DNA from: a virus
Direction: 5' to 3' (one strand)
IMG/VR virus record: IMGVR_UViG_3300025102_000012
Coordinates: 1-64,000 of that record
DNA length: 64,000 nt
In this document: positions 36,334 to 47,302 of the stretch, in pieces
How the letters are laid out: each line of letters starts with the position of its first letter
Numbering within the stretch: the first letter of the stretch is position 1
Position numbers and translations under genes: made by a program
The notes under the pieces: generated by a model
Database searches by the model: none
Told to the model about the DNA's origin: nothing
Seen by the model: the letters and a program-made list of their open reading frames with translations, nothing else

Positions 36334-37485
36334 TTGTATAATATATTAGCAGGTAATCAAAGAGCATTGATATTTCCTGTTTTATGTAATGGATTTGTTA
36401 AAGTAGATTATGAAGATAATATATCCGATACTAATTCAAATAACGATAACACCGATGATGTGGCTTATGGTCTTTGGTCGCACAGTGGTTCATTTACTTT
36501 TGAAGCAATCGTTACGCCTTATGATATAAACGGATATGGGACTTATAGTTCTAGAACTCAACCAACTATTACTAACAATAGAAGAATAATGCCAGCATTA
36601 CAAGCAGCGATATATGCCTCAGGAAATAAAAATAATTATCAAAGCGAAATATATCTATCTAGAACCGCTAGACTAACACACGAAATGCGACTATTTACTA
36701 GTGATAATTTTACTATATCTTTAGTGAATGATACTAAGCATAATGAAAACAACCCTGCTAGGTTTAAACTAAAAGCAACTCTTAAATTAGGAACTGCTGC
36801 AATAGAAACCTTTGAGACTCCTGTGTGTATTTCTCCTACCTTTTCTAAACAATTTAATTATGTTAATTCTAATAGTCTTAAAGGGTTTGATTCGGAAGGA
36901 AGGCAAAAGTTTGAGTTTATTGGAACATTAACTTCTCATAGTGGGGCAACATTAGATAATTCAAATAACGATTATACAACAACTAATCTTTTTAACGGTG
37001 ATAATTTAGAAATGTTCTATAAAGATGGATTTAATTATGTTTCATTAGGCACAATATCTACTGCTACTGCTTCACAAATCGTATTAACAAATTCTTTTTC
37101 TACTCAATTAAGTAGCCTAACTGAATTATATATTAAGTCAGATACAGAACCTACTTACATAAATGAGTCATTTCATATTGGTTTTGTTTTTAATATTACT
37201 GATAAAGCAGTTAATTTTTACATAAACGGAAATCTATTTTCTCAACATACTTATTCTGATACAGCAGAAGATTTTACATTTGGAAAGAATGATTGTTTTA
37301 TTGGCGCTACAGGTAGTGGGGCAAAGGGTACAGGTAGTGCAACAACCAATAAGCAATTTATGGGAGAGTTACATGAATTAAGTATGATGGGAGTTGCTAG
37401 GAATAATATACCATTTATTTCTAATTTATTACCAAACTATAATGACACTCTTCTTTATCTTAGGTTTGAGGAGGTAGACGAGTAA
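36334..37485 (+). CDS. Tail tip protein with LamG/concanavalin-like domain, TTG start
   Basis: 383 residues from TTG 36334 after GAGGTGATTAA. The last ~110 residues (FHIGFVFNITDKAVNFYING, then GELHELSMMGVARN) read as a LamG-like jelly-roll, a fold that often binds sugars. The first part is beta-rich and unassigned. It overlaps the start of the giant tail gene by one base. Possibly part of the host-recognition tip. Confidence 0.68.
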   Translation: MYNILAGNQRALIFPVLCNGFVKVDYEDNISDTNSNNDNTDDVAYGLWSHSGSFTFEAIVTPYDINGYGTYSSRTQPTITNNRRIMPALQAAIYASGNKNNYQSEIYLSRTARLTHEMRLFTSDNFTISLVNDTKHNENNPARFKLKATLKLGTAAIETFETPVCISPTFSKQFNYVNSNSLKGFDSEGRQKFEFIGTLTSHSGATLDNSNNDYTTTNLFNGDNLEMFYKDGFNYVSLGTISTATASQIVLTNSFSTQLSSLTELYIKSDTEPTYINESFHIGFVFNITDKAVNFYINGNLFSQHTYSDTAEDFTFGKNDCFIGATGSGAKGTGSATTNKQFMGELHELSMMGVARNNIPFISNLLPNYNDTLLYLRFEEVDE

Positions 37486-40400
37486 TGGCGCTAAAACTAT
37501 TTCAAAAGGGACAAAGTTCTAGCCTAACCAACTTTAACATTGATGTCCCTACTAATCCAAAAGCCACTACTGAAAGTGCTTCTTTATCGGGTAGAATATT
37601 TTCCGCTATTTATCCCGATGATTCTACTTCAGATAATTTTGAAGAAATAATTAATGGTGCAGGTATTACTACACCATATTCTAACTTAACAACAACAAAC
37701 GGATTTAGAATAAACTGTTATGATAGTACCTCTCAAGTAGGTATTCGTTTAAATTCTCTAAACATATCATCAGATTCTTTTGAATATTATGTATTAATTC
37801 ATTCCGATAATCATTTAAAGCATCACTTTGCTAAAATAACTGAAATAATAAAGAGCGATGTAACTGGTGATTCTTTTGATTTTACTCCTAAATTAGGAAA
37901 TGAAATACTAAAAGATACTAAATTTATGTTATTTAAATTCCCAAAAAATTCGACAGCAATAGCCGTAAGTGCAGGGTTATCTTTAGATTTACAAAATGAA
38001 TTAATTATATCAAGACCACACTATTTTTTTAGATTAAGCACTGATAAAAAGGATGAATTAGACCACAATACTAAATATTTTATGAGAGTAAAAGACGGTT
38101 CATCTAGTCCTATTACATTAGATAATACAATTACTCTAAAGACTACTTTTTTAACAGCGCAGGATTATGATTTAGGACTAATAGATTATAGTAAATACAC
38201 TCTTAAAGTTAAGATGGTAGACACTCTTAGGACACTAGATTTACAAGGAACTATTACTTTATCAGATGGTTCTATTTATAATATTGCTACTTCGGGTAGT
38301 CCCACTATTACAAACTTAAATCCAACACTAGATACATCTCAAATATTTGTTGGTATGGCCATTAACCATGCAAGGTTTTCAGGAATACCTAAAATAGTTT
38401 CTATTGGAACTAATGAGATAACACTATCTCAAAATGCTATTTCTACGGGAGTTAGCCCTATTCTATTTTTTAGTGGAAACGAAGGACAACAAAATAATAC
38501 TCTTGATTATACAGATTATAAAGATGCTTTTCCACATGCAAGAGCAGACGGTGATAACTTGTTATTACCTGTTTCTAATAACTTTACTTCAACTGGAGAA
38601 AGAAGATATTTGCATTACGATTTCTCTCCGGAAAAATGTAATAAATTACCCAACGCTATGGATTCTATTATATACGAATCAGCAGGAAATAGAGGGGCTT
38701 TTGCTGAAGTAAAGGCAGTAGATTCATTTAGAATCCTTCCCAAGAAAATTGTAGAATTTAACAAACTAAAGGCTAGGCATATTTTACATAGAGGGACTTT
38801 ATCAGATTTTAAAGAGTTTGATTGGGCTATTACAAATATATCTACTTTAACTATAACATTAGATACTAATAATGCTAATTTACATTTTGTGGCAGGTAAT
38901 GAAATAAAAATTGGAAACTTAATTTGTTTGGTAGATTCAGTTACTACTGATACAATAGTTCTAGAATCTGCTTTTAGATTAGAAGAAGAAAGTACCTTTA
39001 CTTCGGGAACTCCGCCAATAACATCAACCGATAAAGTCTCTAGAAGGGCATATAATCATGCTAATAATACATTGATGACGGATTTAACTTTGGTAAGTGA
39101 TAGAAGCGATTCTTTATTTGTTACTTTTATAGATGTTAATTTTATAGAACACTACGCTACGGTAACAGCCGTTAATTCTAAACAAAAACTTTTGACTTTA
39201 TCTCTAAACAGTTCTGCTTATACTGCTAATCAAACTCTATTTATAGATGGGCAATATTTAATAGAATATCAAAAGTTTGATGGAGAAATAGAATCAATAG
39301 ATTCTTATCAACAAGATGGTCAAACTTTAATAGAATTAAAAGGTAGAAATAAATTTAATAAATTACTTTCACCTATAATAAACAAATCAACTCTATTTAG
39401 TGATGATATATTATATTCTAGCGAAACCTTTTATTCAGAATTAGAAAGAATAAAAGATGGAGCCACTGATGCTTTTTTAACTGCAAGTTATGGTAGTGAT
39501 TTCGTAAATTTCACTGATAGTCTTGGTAATGGCATTTCTGTTACTACTTCTACTGGTGATAATCTTTTTATAAAAACAAAAGCAGGAAATATCAAATATG
39601 TTGGAAAAATATTATCCGGCAGCAGCGGAGGCGGCGCTAAACAATTAGAAACACTAGCAAATACTCAAACTAGTATGGGTATTAATGGTGATGATACTAT
39701 CGCAGTATATAAACAAAAGAAAAAGGAATATGTTTTCAATAAAGCGTTGGCTAGTAGTCATTTAGTTCCTTCTAGTACATCTCTATCAGGTTCTTCCAAT
39801 AAAGGTGTTTTCTTTACAGGAGGAAGAAAATTAGTAGGTGGTAATGAAAGCACTAGATTAGTTGGTAGTTCATTCGATAATAATCCTAATGCGGTAGGTT
39901 ATCACATTAGCAACATTAGAAATATGAAAAGCGACAACTTTTTTCAGTCTACATTAGGGAATGATGCGGATAGTGAAACTTATCAAAATTTTGATACAGT
40001 AAATACTCTTATGGATTTTACTGTTGTTAATGTTTCTAATAGCGGGGCTAATAAATTAGTGGAGATTGCTCCATATATACCTTTATCATTAGCCTCAATT
40101 AAACATAATTACGCAAATACAAGAGACATTACTAATGCTACACAATTTAGTAGTCAAAATTTAGGAACAATAAGCGCTATTCAAGACACTTTTAAAATAG
40201 TAACTTTAGATTTTGGATTTTGTTCTACCAATGCTGACAAAAGAAGGCTTCATAATAAGCCATTATATGTTAGCACATTGGGACAAACAGACTATACTTT
40301 TGTAGGATTTATTTTACAAGTAAATAGATACGGCACTACTGGTTCTTCTAAAACAATCATTTCTCTTGATAGGGGTGTTGTTGCTACTGTAGGACAGCAA

Positions 40401-43400
40401 CTATCAATTTTAGAACCGACTACTGCGGTTAGTGATAATGAATTTACCACTTCTGATAATAAATTAAATCACGAATTAAACATAATAAATGCAGGACATT
40501 TACATACCGGAAAAACAATTTCTTTGGTTCATCCTTCTTTTGGTGCAGATGGTCTTCCAAAAAACTTCGATGTGGATTTAGAAAACAGCGTAGCAAGCGT
40601 AGAAACTACTAGTTTTAGGAAATATGGAGATTCTGTTTATAGATTATTTAACATAGAAAAGGGAGACATCAAAACAAAAGAACATGGATTATTGGGTTTA
40701 TCAAGCAGATTTTCAAAAGCAAGCGAACAAAAAGCAAGTGTTCCCTTTTATGCTTCCGGATATAGATTAGGGGCAGGTTATAATTACGAAAGTTCTTTTG
40801 ATAATGGTTTACAGCCTGTAAATAAAATAACTACCCATAGCAATATTTATGCTTTGAACAATTTACCAATCGAAAGTAGGGGACAGGCAAGTGCAGGTTC
40901 TAGGTTCTTTGATAGTAATATTTTCCCTGCCGGAAATGAGGACTTTTCACTCTTCTTCCCAACCTTTGCGACTACCGATACCGAGCATGTTTCTCCAACA
41001 AATGATGATTACCTAAAATTAGTTCCATATTCTGTTAAAGAATATTTGAATATTTTAGATATAAGCACTAAGAGAATGTTTTTGTTTTCTAATTGTGATA
41101 TTTCTCCTTATTCTAGAAAAAGAACAACAAGCCTATTATTTGGAACTAAAACGATAGGCGACTACTCTATACTAGGGATAAAAGAACCCTTTTCATCCGG
41201 ACGCTCCGATGTAAAAGATGATGTATTATCTACTGAAACTATTAACCTAAATGACGATTCTTATTCTTCTAGTAACATTGTAGAAGCCAATAAAACCATA
41301 ACTAACCTAAAGGGTTTTTCTATGATGAGGCTTACTGAAGTGTGTTTAGATTGGGCTTTTAATCAAGTAAATCCTGAATCACCAATAGATAAAAAAGCAA
41401 CAATACCACAATTAGATACCGCAGGTTATTCCTTTTCATCTATAGGAACTGGGATAACTGTTACTGCTAGTAATTATGAAGTTAATGCATTAGGTAATTA
41501 TTCACAAAACTCATTTGGGATATTAGCCGATGGCAATGCAAATTGGGCGGCTACTCCGGGTGGTGGTCATTCTTTGGTTGTAGGAGATATAATTACAGAC
41601 GGTAATGGAAGATACATAGGAACTGTGGCGAGTTTTGCATCACCGGGAGCAACAACCAATTCAGTTTGTATGTTAGATAGAATACCATACAGAACAGATG
41701 GTGATAATTACTTTACCGGACAAGTATTCAAAATAAGAAGAAGTGATATTCTTACAGATTTACAAATCAACGGTAAAGGAGGTGTAGATACCTTTACTTC
41801 AGTAGAAGAAGATATTCATATGTTTAAATCGGCTTTTATGAGTCGTGGAAAGTTTGAATTTATGAAACAAAAAGTTGCCTTTACTGTTAGTGCCACAGCA
41901 AATGACATAGATACTGGTTCTGAGTTTCTATTAATAACATTACCAAAAGAAGACGGCACTACTGCTAATTTTTACATTTATTATAGTATTGGTGGGAGTA
42001 GTGCGCCTTCTTCTCATGCATCTACATATCCCACTTACGGCCTTATTGAAGTCCCTATTGATGGAATAAATAGCGTTGCTTATTCAGACAAACAGGCAAG
42101 ACTATTAGCATTATATAATGCTCTAATAGGTAACTCAACTTTTATGTCCCATGTATACAGTATTGGTCATGCAAGCAATACCATACATCTAATTCCTGTA
42201 ATAACTGTTGAGGCTTTTAATAATCCTACAATTTTTGATATGACTGGTTTTCCTACTAATCCTATTGGTGAATATTCTGCACCTACCTCTACAATGGGAG
42301 GAGTTCACAAAATGGGATATGGTCAAGATGGGACTGTTAGTTTCAACAATGATGAGATATTAAATACAGCAATAATTATAACTGGTTCACATACTTTTAG
42401 TGCAGGAGAAGGCTATGGAGGAAGTAAAGATAGTTCTTGGCGACAAAAATCCGATGAAACATTAGGTGGTAAAATAACAGATGAATCTTATATTATGCAT
42501 TCTGTTTTACCAATTACTACTAATTTAAATCAAGCACGAATATTTTATCCATTTAGTATTTTTAGATGGTTGGCTAATCTTCCTAAAAGTGACAAAACCA
42601 TATCTAGTAAAGGTCTTGGTCTAAGAACAACAACTACTGGGTATTGGGAATTCCTCTACAAATTCTTTAATACGGTGTGTTTAGAAAGGTATGATATTGA
42701 GGATAATGTTGGTGCTAAGGCCGTAGCAGGAATGTCTACACCTTATATTAGAGGAATATTTAGAAAAGAATACACAACTTCATTGAATAAAGCACTGTAT
42801 GGAATAAATTATCTTGGAGGTAGTTTTGGTGATTTATTAGTCACTGAAGCCAATACCATAACAAAAGCCGGTACTAGTGTATTTCCTAGAGAAAGATTTC
42901 AATTGACTGATAATCAAGAATTCGCACTAAAAGAATTTGACGGTAATCCTTCAACAACTGGATATAATCAAGAACTAAGAGAGGCTGATGGTGCTTTAAC
43001 AGTATTTAAGCCAAAACTATTTGTTAGTGCTGATGTGTTTGCGACAGAATCAACACAAATAGGTCTAGGAAACCATACTCAATATAAATACACTTTTACT
43101 AGTGGGAATTATCGTGGTGCATCTACAAATGTTTCTCAATACACTTGGTTAAATTTTGTAGATTTAACTGGTTGTTATTTAGCCTCTAGCCGAGGAAAGA
43201 AATATAGAACAGATGGTTCCTCTACAATTACAGACACAACCGGACTTAGTGTTCCGTCTTCTAAAACAACCGACTATACACCCGAAACATTAGCCTATGT
43301 TTTATCACATGAATTAGATACTACTAATGCAGTAAATAAACACATTATTATTGTAGATAAACGATTGAATACAAATGAACTTTATTCATTATTACAGCCA

Positions 43401-44792
43401 AACCACAGATTCTCACATAGTTTTAGTCCCAACAATATTAGATTGAATGAACTTTCAAGCAAATATACAAAGTTAGCAAATGAAAATTCTATGTATAAAA
43501 ACATTAAAAATTACTCGGCTTTATCTAATGCTTTAGAAATAAACGGAGAAAGAGAAGGTGTAATGTCAATGTATGTTATTGCTGATATAGACGGACAAAC
43601 TAATAGTGGAGAAATAGTGATACGCAACCCAAATACTCTCTCAGATAATAATGAAAGTATTATTGATTTACCTCCTAATATGATAATCAGTGATGGAGAA
43701 AACACACATAAAGTATCAGTAGAGATGGAAAATTTAGGAGACACTATTGGGTATTATCTTTCTTTATCGGATATGTATGACCTAAAAGGAATAATAAGTT
43801 TAACAGAATCTATTACTTTAACAGTAGGAAAAGAATTCGATAGCGAATCAAAGAGATGTTTAATTGGTTCCGGAGTAAAAATATGCAATGAAGCAGAAGA
43901 CTTGATTAACAATCTATTAGAAGAGGAAGGATTAGAATTTAATTTAGATTCTGTTGATTATCCTTTATTTGTTGCTCCAAACTTTCAAGGCTCAACGCTT
44001 ATGGATGCTTTACACTTTTTAACAGAAAAGAAAGATAAAACTATTGTTTATGAAAATGATTTGTTTTCTATAAAAGATAAAGAATCTAATGATTTCTTTT
44101 CTAACATATTGATTAACGATACAGGAGAGTATCAGATACTAGAATATGAAAAAGTTAGAACTACTTTTGACTTACACAATGAAATTATAGTTTATGGAAA
44201 TAGTCATAAAGCAACTAAAAAGGATTTAAGAAGCATACAGAAAAGAGGAAGAAAAACTCTAGAAGTTTTTGAAAGAGAATTAATTACTCAAGATGAAGTA
44301 AATAAAAGAGCAAAAAACCTTCTAAAGATTCATTCTACACTCAATACCAAATTAATAATCACTGTCAGTTCTAAAGGATTAGGACAACTAAAAGCAGGAG
44401 ACTTAATTCAAGTACAAATAGAAAGAGAGAATATAGAAAGAGGTCAATTTTTAGTATTGCAAATAGAGCATAAGATGACTGGTCTATTAAAATTAGAACT
44501 AGGAAGATACTCAAAGCAATTAGAAGATAGATTTGCAGAACTACTAATTGCTAATAAGAAAACTAATTCAGCCATTCGCAATCAAAAATTCAGTGAACCG
44601 ACTACTGGCTTTGACTTCATAGATAACACAAGCGTTAAAGAAATAAGGTTGCACATTAGAAAAAGAACAACTAGTGGAACAGTATTAACATTAGGTTTTG
44701 GAACAACCCTAAATACAAGCACTATAGAACTAGGGTTTGAAGGTGGGGGCAGTATCACTCTCACCACTTTGATTGATGAGGATTTGCTATGA
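37485..44792 (+). CDS. Giant baseplate/tail hub protein
   Basis: 2435 residues, the largest gene in the window. Most of it is Ser/Thr/Asn-rich beta sequence with many short unique domains. Near the C-terminus (about residues 2100-2350) there is a segment with a hub-type architecture: LMDALHFLTEKKDKTIVYEN, LITQDEVNKRAKNLLKI, LKAGDLIQVQIERENIERG. This resembles the gp44/late-control-D type central hub domains of contractile and siphophage tails. I infer that it forms the tail tip and may carry host receptor domains. No hydrolase motif was recognised. Confidence 0.7.
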   Translation: MALKLFQKGQSSSLTNFNIDVPTNPKATTESASLSGRIFSAIYPDDSTSDNFEEIINGAGITTPYSNLTTTNGFRINCYDSTSQVGIRLNSLNISSDSFEYYVLIHSDNHLKHHFAKITEIIKSDVTGDSFDFTPKLGNEILKDTKFMLFKFPKNSTAIAVSAGLSLDLQNELIISRPHYFFRLSTDKKDELDHNTKYFMRVKDGSSSPITLDNTITLKTTFLTAQDYDLGLIDYSKYTLKVKMVDTLRTLDLQGTITLSDGSIYNIATSGSPTITNLNPTLDTSQIFVGMAINHARFSGIPKIVSIGTNEITLSQNAISTGVSPILFFSGNEGQQNNTLDYTDYKDAFPHARADGDNLLLPVSNNFTSTGERRYLHYDFSPEKCNKLPNAMDSIIYESAGNRGAFAEVKAVDSFRILPKKIVEFNKLKARHILHRGTLSDFKEFDWAITNISTLTITLDTNNANLHFVAGNEIKIGNLICLVDSVTTDTIVLESAFRLEEESTFTSGTPPITSTDKVSRRAYNHANNTLMTDLTLVSDRSDSLFVTFIDVNFIEHYATVTAVNSKQKLLTLSLNSSAYTANQTLFIDGQYLIEYQKFDGEIESIDSYQQDGQTLIELKGRNKFNKLLSPIINKSTLFSDDILYSSETFYSELERIKDGATDAFLTASYGSDFVNFTDSLGNGISVTTSTGDNLFIKTKAGNIKYVGKILSGSSGGGAKQLETLANTQTSMGINGDDTIAVYKQKKKEYVFNKALASSHLVPSSTSLSGSSNKGVFFTGGRKLVGGNESTRLVGSSFDNNPNAVGYHISNIRNMKSDNFFQSTLGNDADSETYQNFDTVNTLMDFTVVNVSNSGANKLVEIAPYIPLSLASIKHNYANTRDITNATQFSSQNLGTISAIQDTFKIVTLDFGFCSTNADKRRLHNKPLYVSTLGQTDYTFVGFILQVNRYGTTGSSKTIISLDRGVVATVGQQLSILEPTTAVSDNEFTTSDNKLNHELNIINAGHLHTGKTISLVHPSFGADGLPKNFDVDLENSVASVETTSFRKYGDSVYRLFNIEKGDIKTKEHGLLGLSSRFSKASEQKASVPFYASGYRLGAGYNYESSFDNGLQPVNKITTHSNIYALNNLPIESRGQASAGSRFFDSNIFPAGNEDFSLFFPTFATTDTEHVSPTNDDYLKLVPYSVKEYLNILDISTKRMFLFSNCDISPYSRKRTTSLLFGTKTIGDYSILGIKEPFSSGRSDVKDDVLSTETINLNDDSYSSSNIVEANKTITNLKGFSMMRLTEVCLDWAFNQVNPESPIDKKATIPQLDTAGYSFSSIGTGITVTASNYEVNALGNYSQNSFGILADGNANWAATPGGGHSLVVGDIITDGNGRYIGTVASFASPGATTNSVCMLDRIPYRTDGDNYFTGQVFKIRRSDILTDLQINGKGGVDTFTSVEEDIHMFKSAFMSRGKFEFMKQKVAFTVSATANDIDTGSEFLLITLPKEDGTTANFYIYYSIGGSSAPSSHASTYPTYGLIEVPIDGINSVAYSDKQARLLALYNALIGNSTFMSHVYSIGHASNTIHLIPVITVEAFNNPTIFDMTGFPTNPIGEYSAPTSTMGGVHKMGYGQDGTVSFNNDEILNTAIIITGSHTFSAGEGYGGSKDSSWRQKSDETLGGKITDESYIMHSVLPITTNLNQARIFYPFSIFRWLANLPKSDKTISSKGLGLRTTTTGYWEFLYKFFNTVCLERYDIEDNVGAKAVAGMSTPYIRGIFRKEYTTSLNKALYGINYLGGSFGDLLVTEANTITKAGTSVFPRERFQLTDNQEFALKEFDGNPSTTGYNQELREADGALTVFKPKLFVSADVFATESTQIGLGNHTQYKYTFTSGNYRGASTNVSQYTWLNFVDLTGCYLASSRGKKYRTDGSSTITDTTGLSVPSSKTTDYTPETLAYVLSHELDTTNAVNKHIIIVDKRLNTNELYSLLQPNHRFSHSFSPNNIRLNELSSKYTKLANENSMYKNIKNYSALSNALEINGEREGVMSMYVIADIDGQTNSGEIVIRNPNTLSDNNESIIDLPPNMIISDGENTHKVSVEMENLGDTIGYYLSLSDMYDLKGIISLTESITLTVGKEFDSESKRCLIGSGVKICNEAEDLINNLLEEEGLEFNLDSVDYPLFVAPNFQGSTLMDALHFLTEKKDKTIVYENDLFSIKDKESNDFFSNILINDTGEYQILEYEKVRTTFDLHNEIIVYGNSHKATKKDLRSIQKRGRKTLEVFERELITQDEVNKRAKNLLKIHSTLNTKLIITVSSKGLGQLKAGDLIQVQIERENIERGQFLVLQIEHKMTGLLKLELGRYSKQLEDRFAELLIANKKTNSAIRNQKFSEPTTGFDFIDNTSVKEIRLHIRKRTTSGTVLTLGFGTTLNTSTIELGFEGGGSITLTTLIDEDLL

Positions 44793-45139
44793 TAACAAAC
44801 AAATTAAGAGAACTTTTGGCTACACAAGTAAAAACATTAGCAGATGCTGGTAGTGGTCAAGTTGGCTACGGAGGCAACTCTACAAGTCCGTTCTCTAGTG
44901 TTCTTGATGTACCTGCGGGAGTGGGTGTTCCAGTATCAATAGTAACAGCAAATGCTGATGAAAATGTTATTGAAATAAAAGCAAGCGTTGATGGCGCAAA
45001 TGTTACTGGGCGTGTTTTAAGAGAACTGGGTATTTTTGATGGGTCATCAAACATGCTTACTAGAGTTAATTTTGACGGTATCGGGCCATTTTCAGCAGGA
45101 GAAACAATTGAATTTTTTATAACGATAGAGGTAGAATAA
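44789..45139 (+). CDS. Small beta-rich tail protein
   Basis: 116 residues. ATG overlaps the stop of the giant gene (ATGA). The later half (GRVLRELGIFDGSSNMLTRV, ending GETIEFFITIEVE) is a pattern I associate with small tail-fibre attachment or baseplate proteins, but the family is not identified. It precedes the fibre gene by one base. Confidence 0.68.
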   Translation: MITNKLRELLATQVKTLADAGSGQVGYGGNSTSPFSSVLDVPAGVGVPVSIVTANADENVIEIKASVDGANVTGRVLRELGIFDGSSNMLTRVNFDGIGPFSAGETIEFFITIEVE

Positions 45140-45140
45140 T

Positions 45141-47297
45141 ATGAGCCAAACAGAAAACAATAAACATAAATTTACACAAAGTTCAACTGGATTAACTTTG
45201 TCAGAAATACAAGACGGTGTTGATTTTCCGCATACTGGACTATTAAAATCACTACTTCAAACCGCCAAAGGAAACCATGTAGTTAAAACAGGAAATGGTA
45301 ATTCAAATGATGATTTTGCTATAACTAGAAGTAATTCTACAACTATAACGGTAAAAGGAGGTTCTTATTATAGGAATAATAAATTACACACTATTACTGA
45401 TTCTGATGCTTCTCCTACGGTTACTCTTACTTTAGGATTTACTACGGCTAATGCTTATCATCTTTTAGTAATAAACGAAGCAGGTCAATTCGCAATAAGA
45501 AATCCAACTGCCGCAAATAAAGTAGCAGATACAGAATTGAATGATGTTATTGTTGCCGTATTAACTTATACGGGTGCTGATATTCATGTTCAATACTTAA
45601 CAAATGACAAATCTGCTAATTCTTTGAGTATTGCTCATGATAATGGAGGTTCACAAGCGACGGCTGTTTATACTGAAGTTGGTGAAATAGCGCATGACTC
45701 AGCAACAAATGGAGTTAAATTCAAAGTAACAGCAGGTGATTTAACAATTGAAAATGATGCGGCTGATGGCGATATTATCTTCAAAGGTAACGATTCAGAT
45801 GGAACTGCTGATTTAACTGCATTAAGTCTTAATATGAGTCTTAATGGAAAGGCTACATTTAGCGGAGATGTTGTTTCGGGTACAACAACATTAACTGGCG
45901 GTAGTGTTGCTAATGAAGGCAATAATAGAGTCACTACCTCTACTGGTAGTAATGGTGATTTAAATGCAGAAGCAAACTTAGTTTTTGATGGTTCTAGTTT
46001 AGGAATAGGAACTGCAACTCCGGGATTTACATTAGATGTAGTAGGAGGAATTAGGTCTAGTCTTAATATGTTTTCACAGACAGACATTTCAGCAAGTAAT
46101 GGAACTGTTAGTGGAGATAATATAGCAGCAACAACTAATCTTTCTAATAGCGGTTCAAGAACCAAAAGCAAATTAAAAGCCGCTAGAGTACAAGGACATG
46201 CTGCTGCATCTGTATATGCCCATGCAACTATAAGTCAAGCGGTACAACATGGCGGTTTAATTGATGCCGCAAAAGAAATATATTATGTTGGTATGAATAC
46301 TAATAGTGGTGCCTCTCATCAAAATACTCTTCTAAATGGTATACCTGTAAATGCCGGTAGCAATAACCCTTCAGATTTTTATACAATAACAGAAGCAAAT
46401 TACAATGTATTGAATTCCGGTGATGTAGTAAATGGCCATACTTATGTTGCAGAAAGTGTTTTTGGAGGCGGAGCAATATTTGTAGGTTTAGTAGCGCCTG
46501 AATATGCATCGGATAAGGAAGTAATAATACATAATGTAACAGGGTTTGCATTATATGTTATTGCTATTAATCCTGCTATAGACCCAAGCAATTTTGACCA
46601 CATAGCAAGAAATAGATTTAATGGAGGTTATCATCATCATACTCAGTTTGCTAATGTTACTGGTAATGATAGGCTTTTTGATTTAGGAAGACTATTATTA
46701 GGAGCGCCTTCTGCTTCTAATTTTAATTTTTCACCGGGCATACCAGTAGCGCCACATAATAATCCTTACAATAAAGATGCTATTCTAATAAAACCAAGAG
46801 AATCAGTAAGGCTAACTGCAATGAAATCCTCAACAGGAGAAGGCGGTACTAACTTTGAAACAGATTGGCATATTCAACAAGGACTATTAAATGTTTTTTC
46901 CGGAGACTTTCTATCTTCTCAATGGATGATTACTTCTTCTTCTAGTGGTACTGATAAAGCACAAATGGTAGAATTATTAGATTCATTTATGCATGTTCCT
47001 GTACATTATACTGGAACAACTTTTATTTGCGAAGGAGATAATGAAATAGTATTGCCCAATTATCCCGAAGATGGTACACAATTTGCTTTTTTATGTATAC
47101 AAGGTACGACAACAATTACTTTACCAACAACATCAAACGCAATTTCTCAATTTGGGCAAAATATGCTTCCTCCTTCTTTTTTTGAAGTAGGTACAAACCC
47201 TGCTTCAAGTATAACTTTAACTGCCGGAGATGCTCGTACTTTTGTTCATTATACTTCTCAAATCGCTAGTACAAGAGGCTATCAAGTAATAGGTTGA
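45141..47297 (+). CDS. Tail fibre protein
   Basis: 718 residues. The N-terminal ~180 residues contain an attachment-like region (LTLSEIQDGVDFPHTGLL). Residues ~200-320 have features common in marine phage fibres: DLTIENDAADGDIIFKGND, LSLNMSLNGKATFSGDV, LVFDGSSLGIGTATP. The C-terminal half is variable beta sequence with clusters of His (GGYHHHTQF), likely the receptor-binding part. Function in adsorption is inferred from position and composition. Confidence 0.78.
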   Translation: MSQTENNKHKFTQSSTGLTLSEIQDGVDFPHTGLLKSLLQTAKGNHVVKTGNGNSNDDFAITRSNSTTITVKGGSYYRNNKLHTITDSDASPTVTLTLGFTTANAYHLLVINEAGQFAIRNPTAANKVADTELNDVIVAVLTYTGADIHVQYLTNDKSANSLSIAHDNGGSQATAVYTEVGEIAHDSATNGVKFKVTAGDLTIENDAADGDIIFKGNDSDGTADLTALSLNMSLNGKATFSGDVVSGTTTLTGGSVANEGNNRVTTSTGSNGDLNAEANLVFDGSSLGIGTATPGFTLDVVGGIRSSLNMFSQTDISASNGTVSGDNIAATTNLSNSGSRTKSKLKAARVQGHAAASVYAHATISQAVQHGGLIDAAKEIYYVGMNTNSGASHQNTLLNGIPVNAGSNNPSDFYTITEANYNVLNSGDVVNGHTYVAESVFGGGAIFVGLVAPEYASDKEVIIHNVTGFALYVIAINPAIDPSNFDHIARNRFNGGYHHHTQFANVTGNDRLFDLGRLLLGAPSASNFNFSPGIPVAPHNNPYNKDAILIKPRESVRLTAMKSSTGEGGTNFETDWHIQQGLLNVFSGDFLSSQWMITSSSSGTDKAQMVELLDSFMHVPVHYTGTTFICEGDNEIVLPNYPEDGTQFAFLCIQGTTTITLPTTSNAISQFGQNMLPPSFFEVGTNPASSITLTAGDARTFVHYTSQIASTRGYQVIG

Positions 47298-47302
47298 TTA
47301 AA

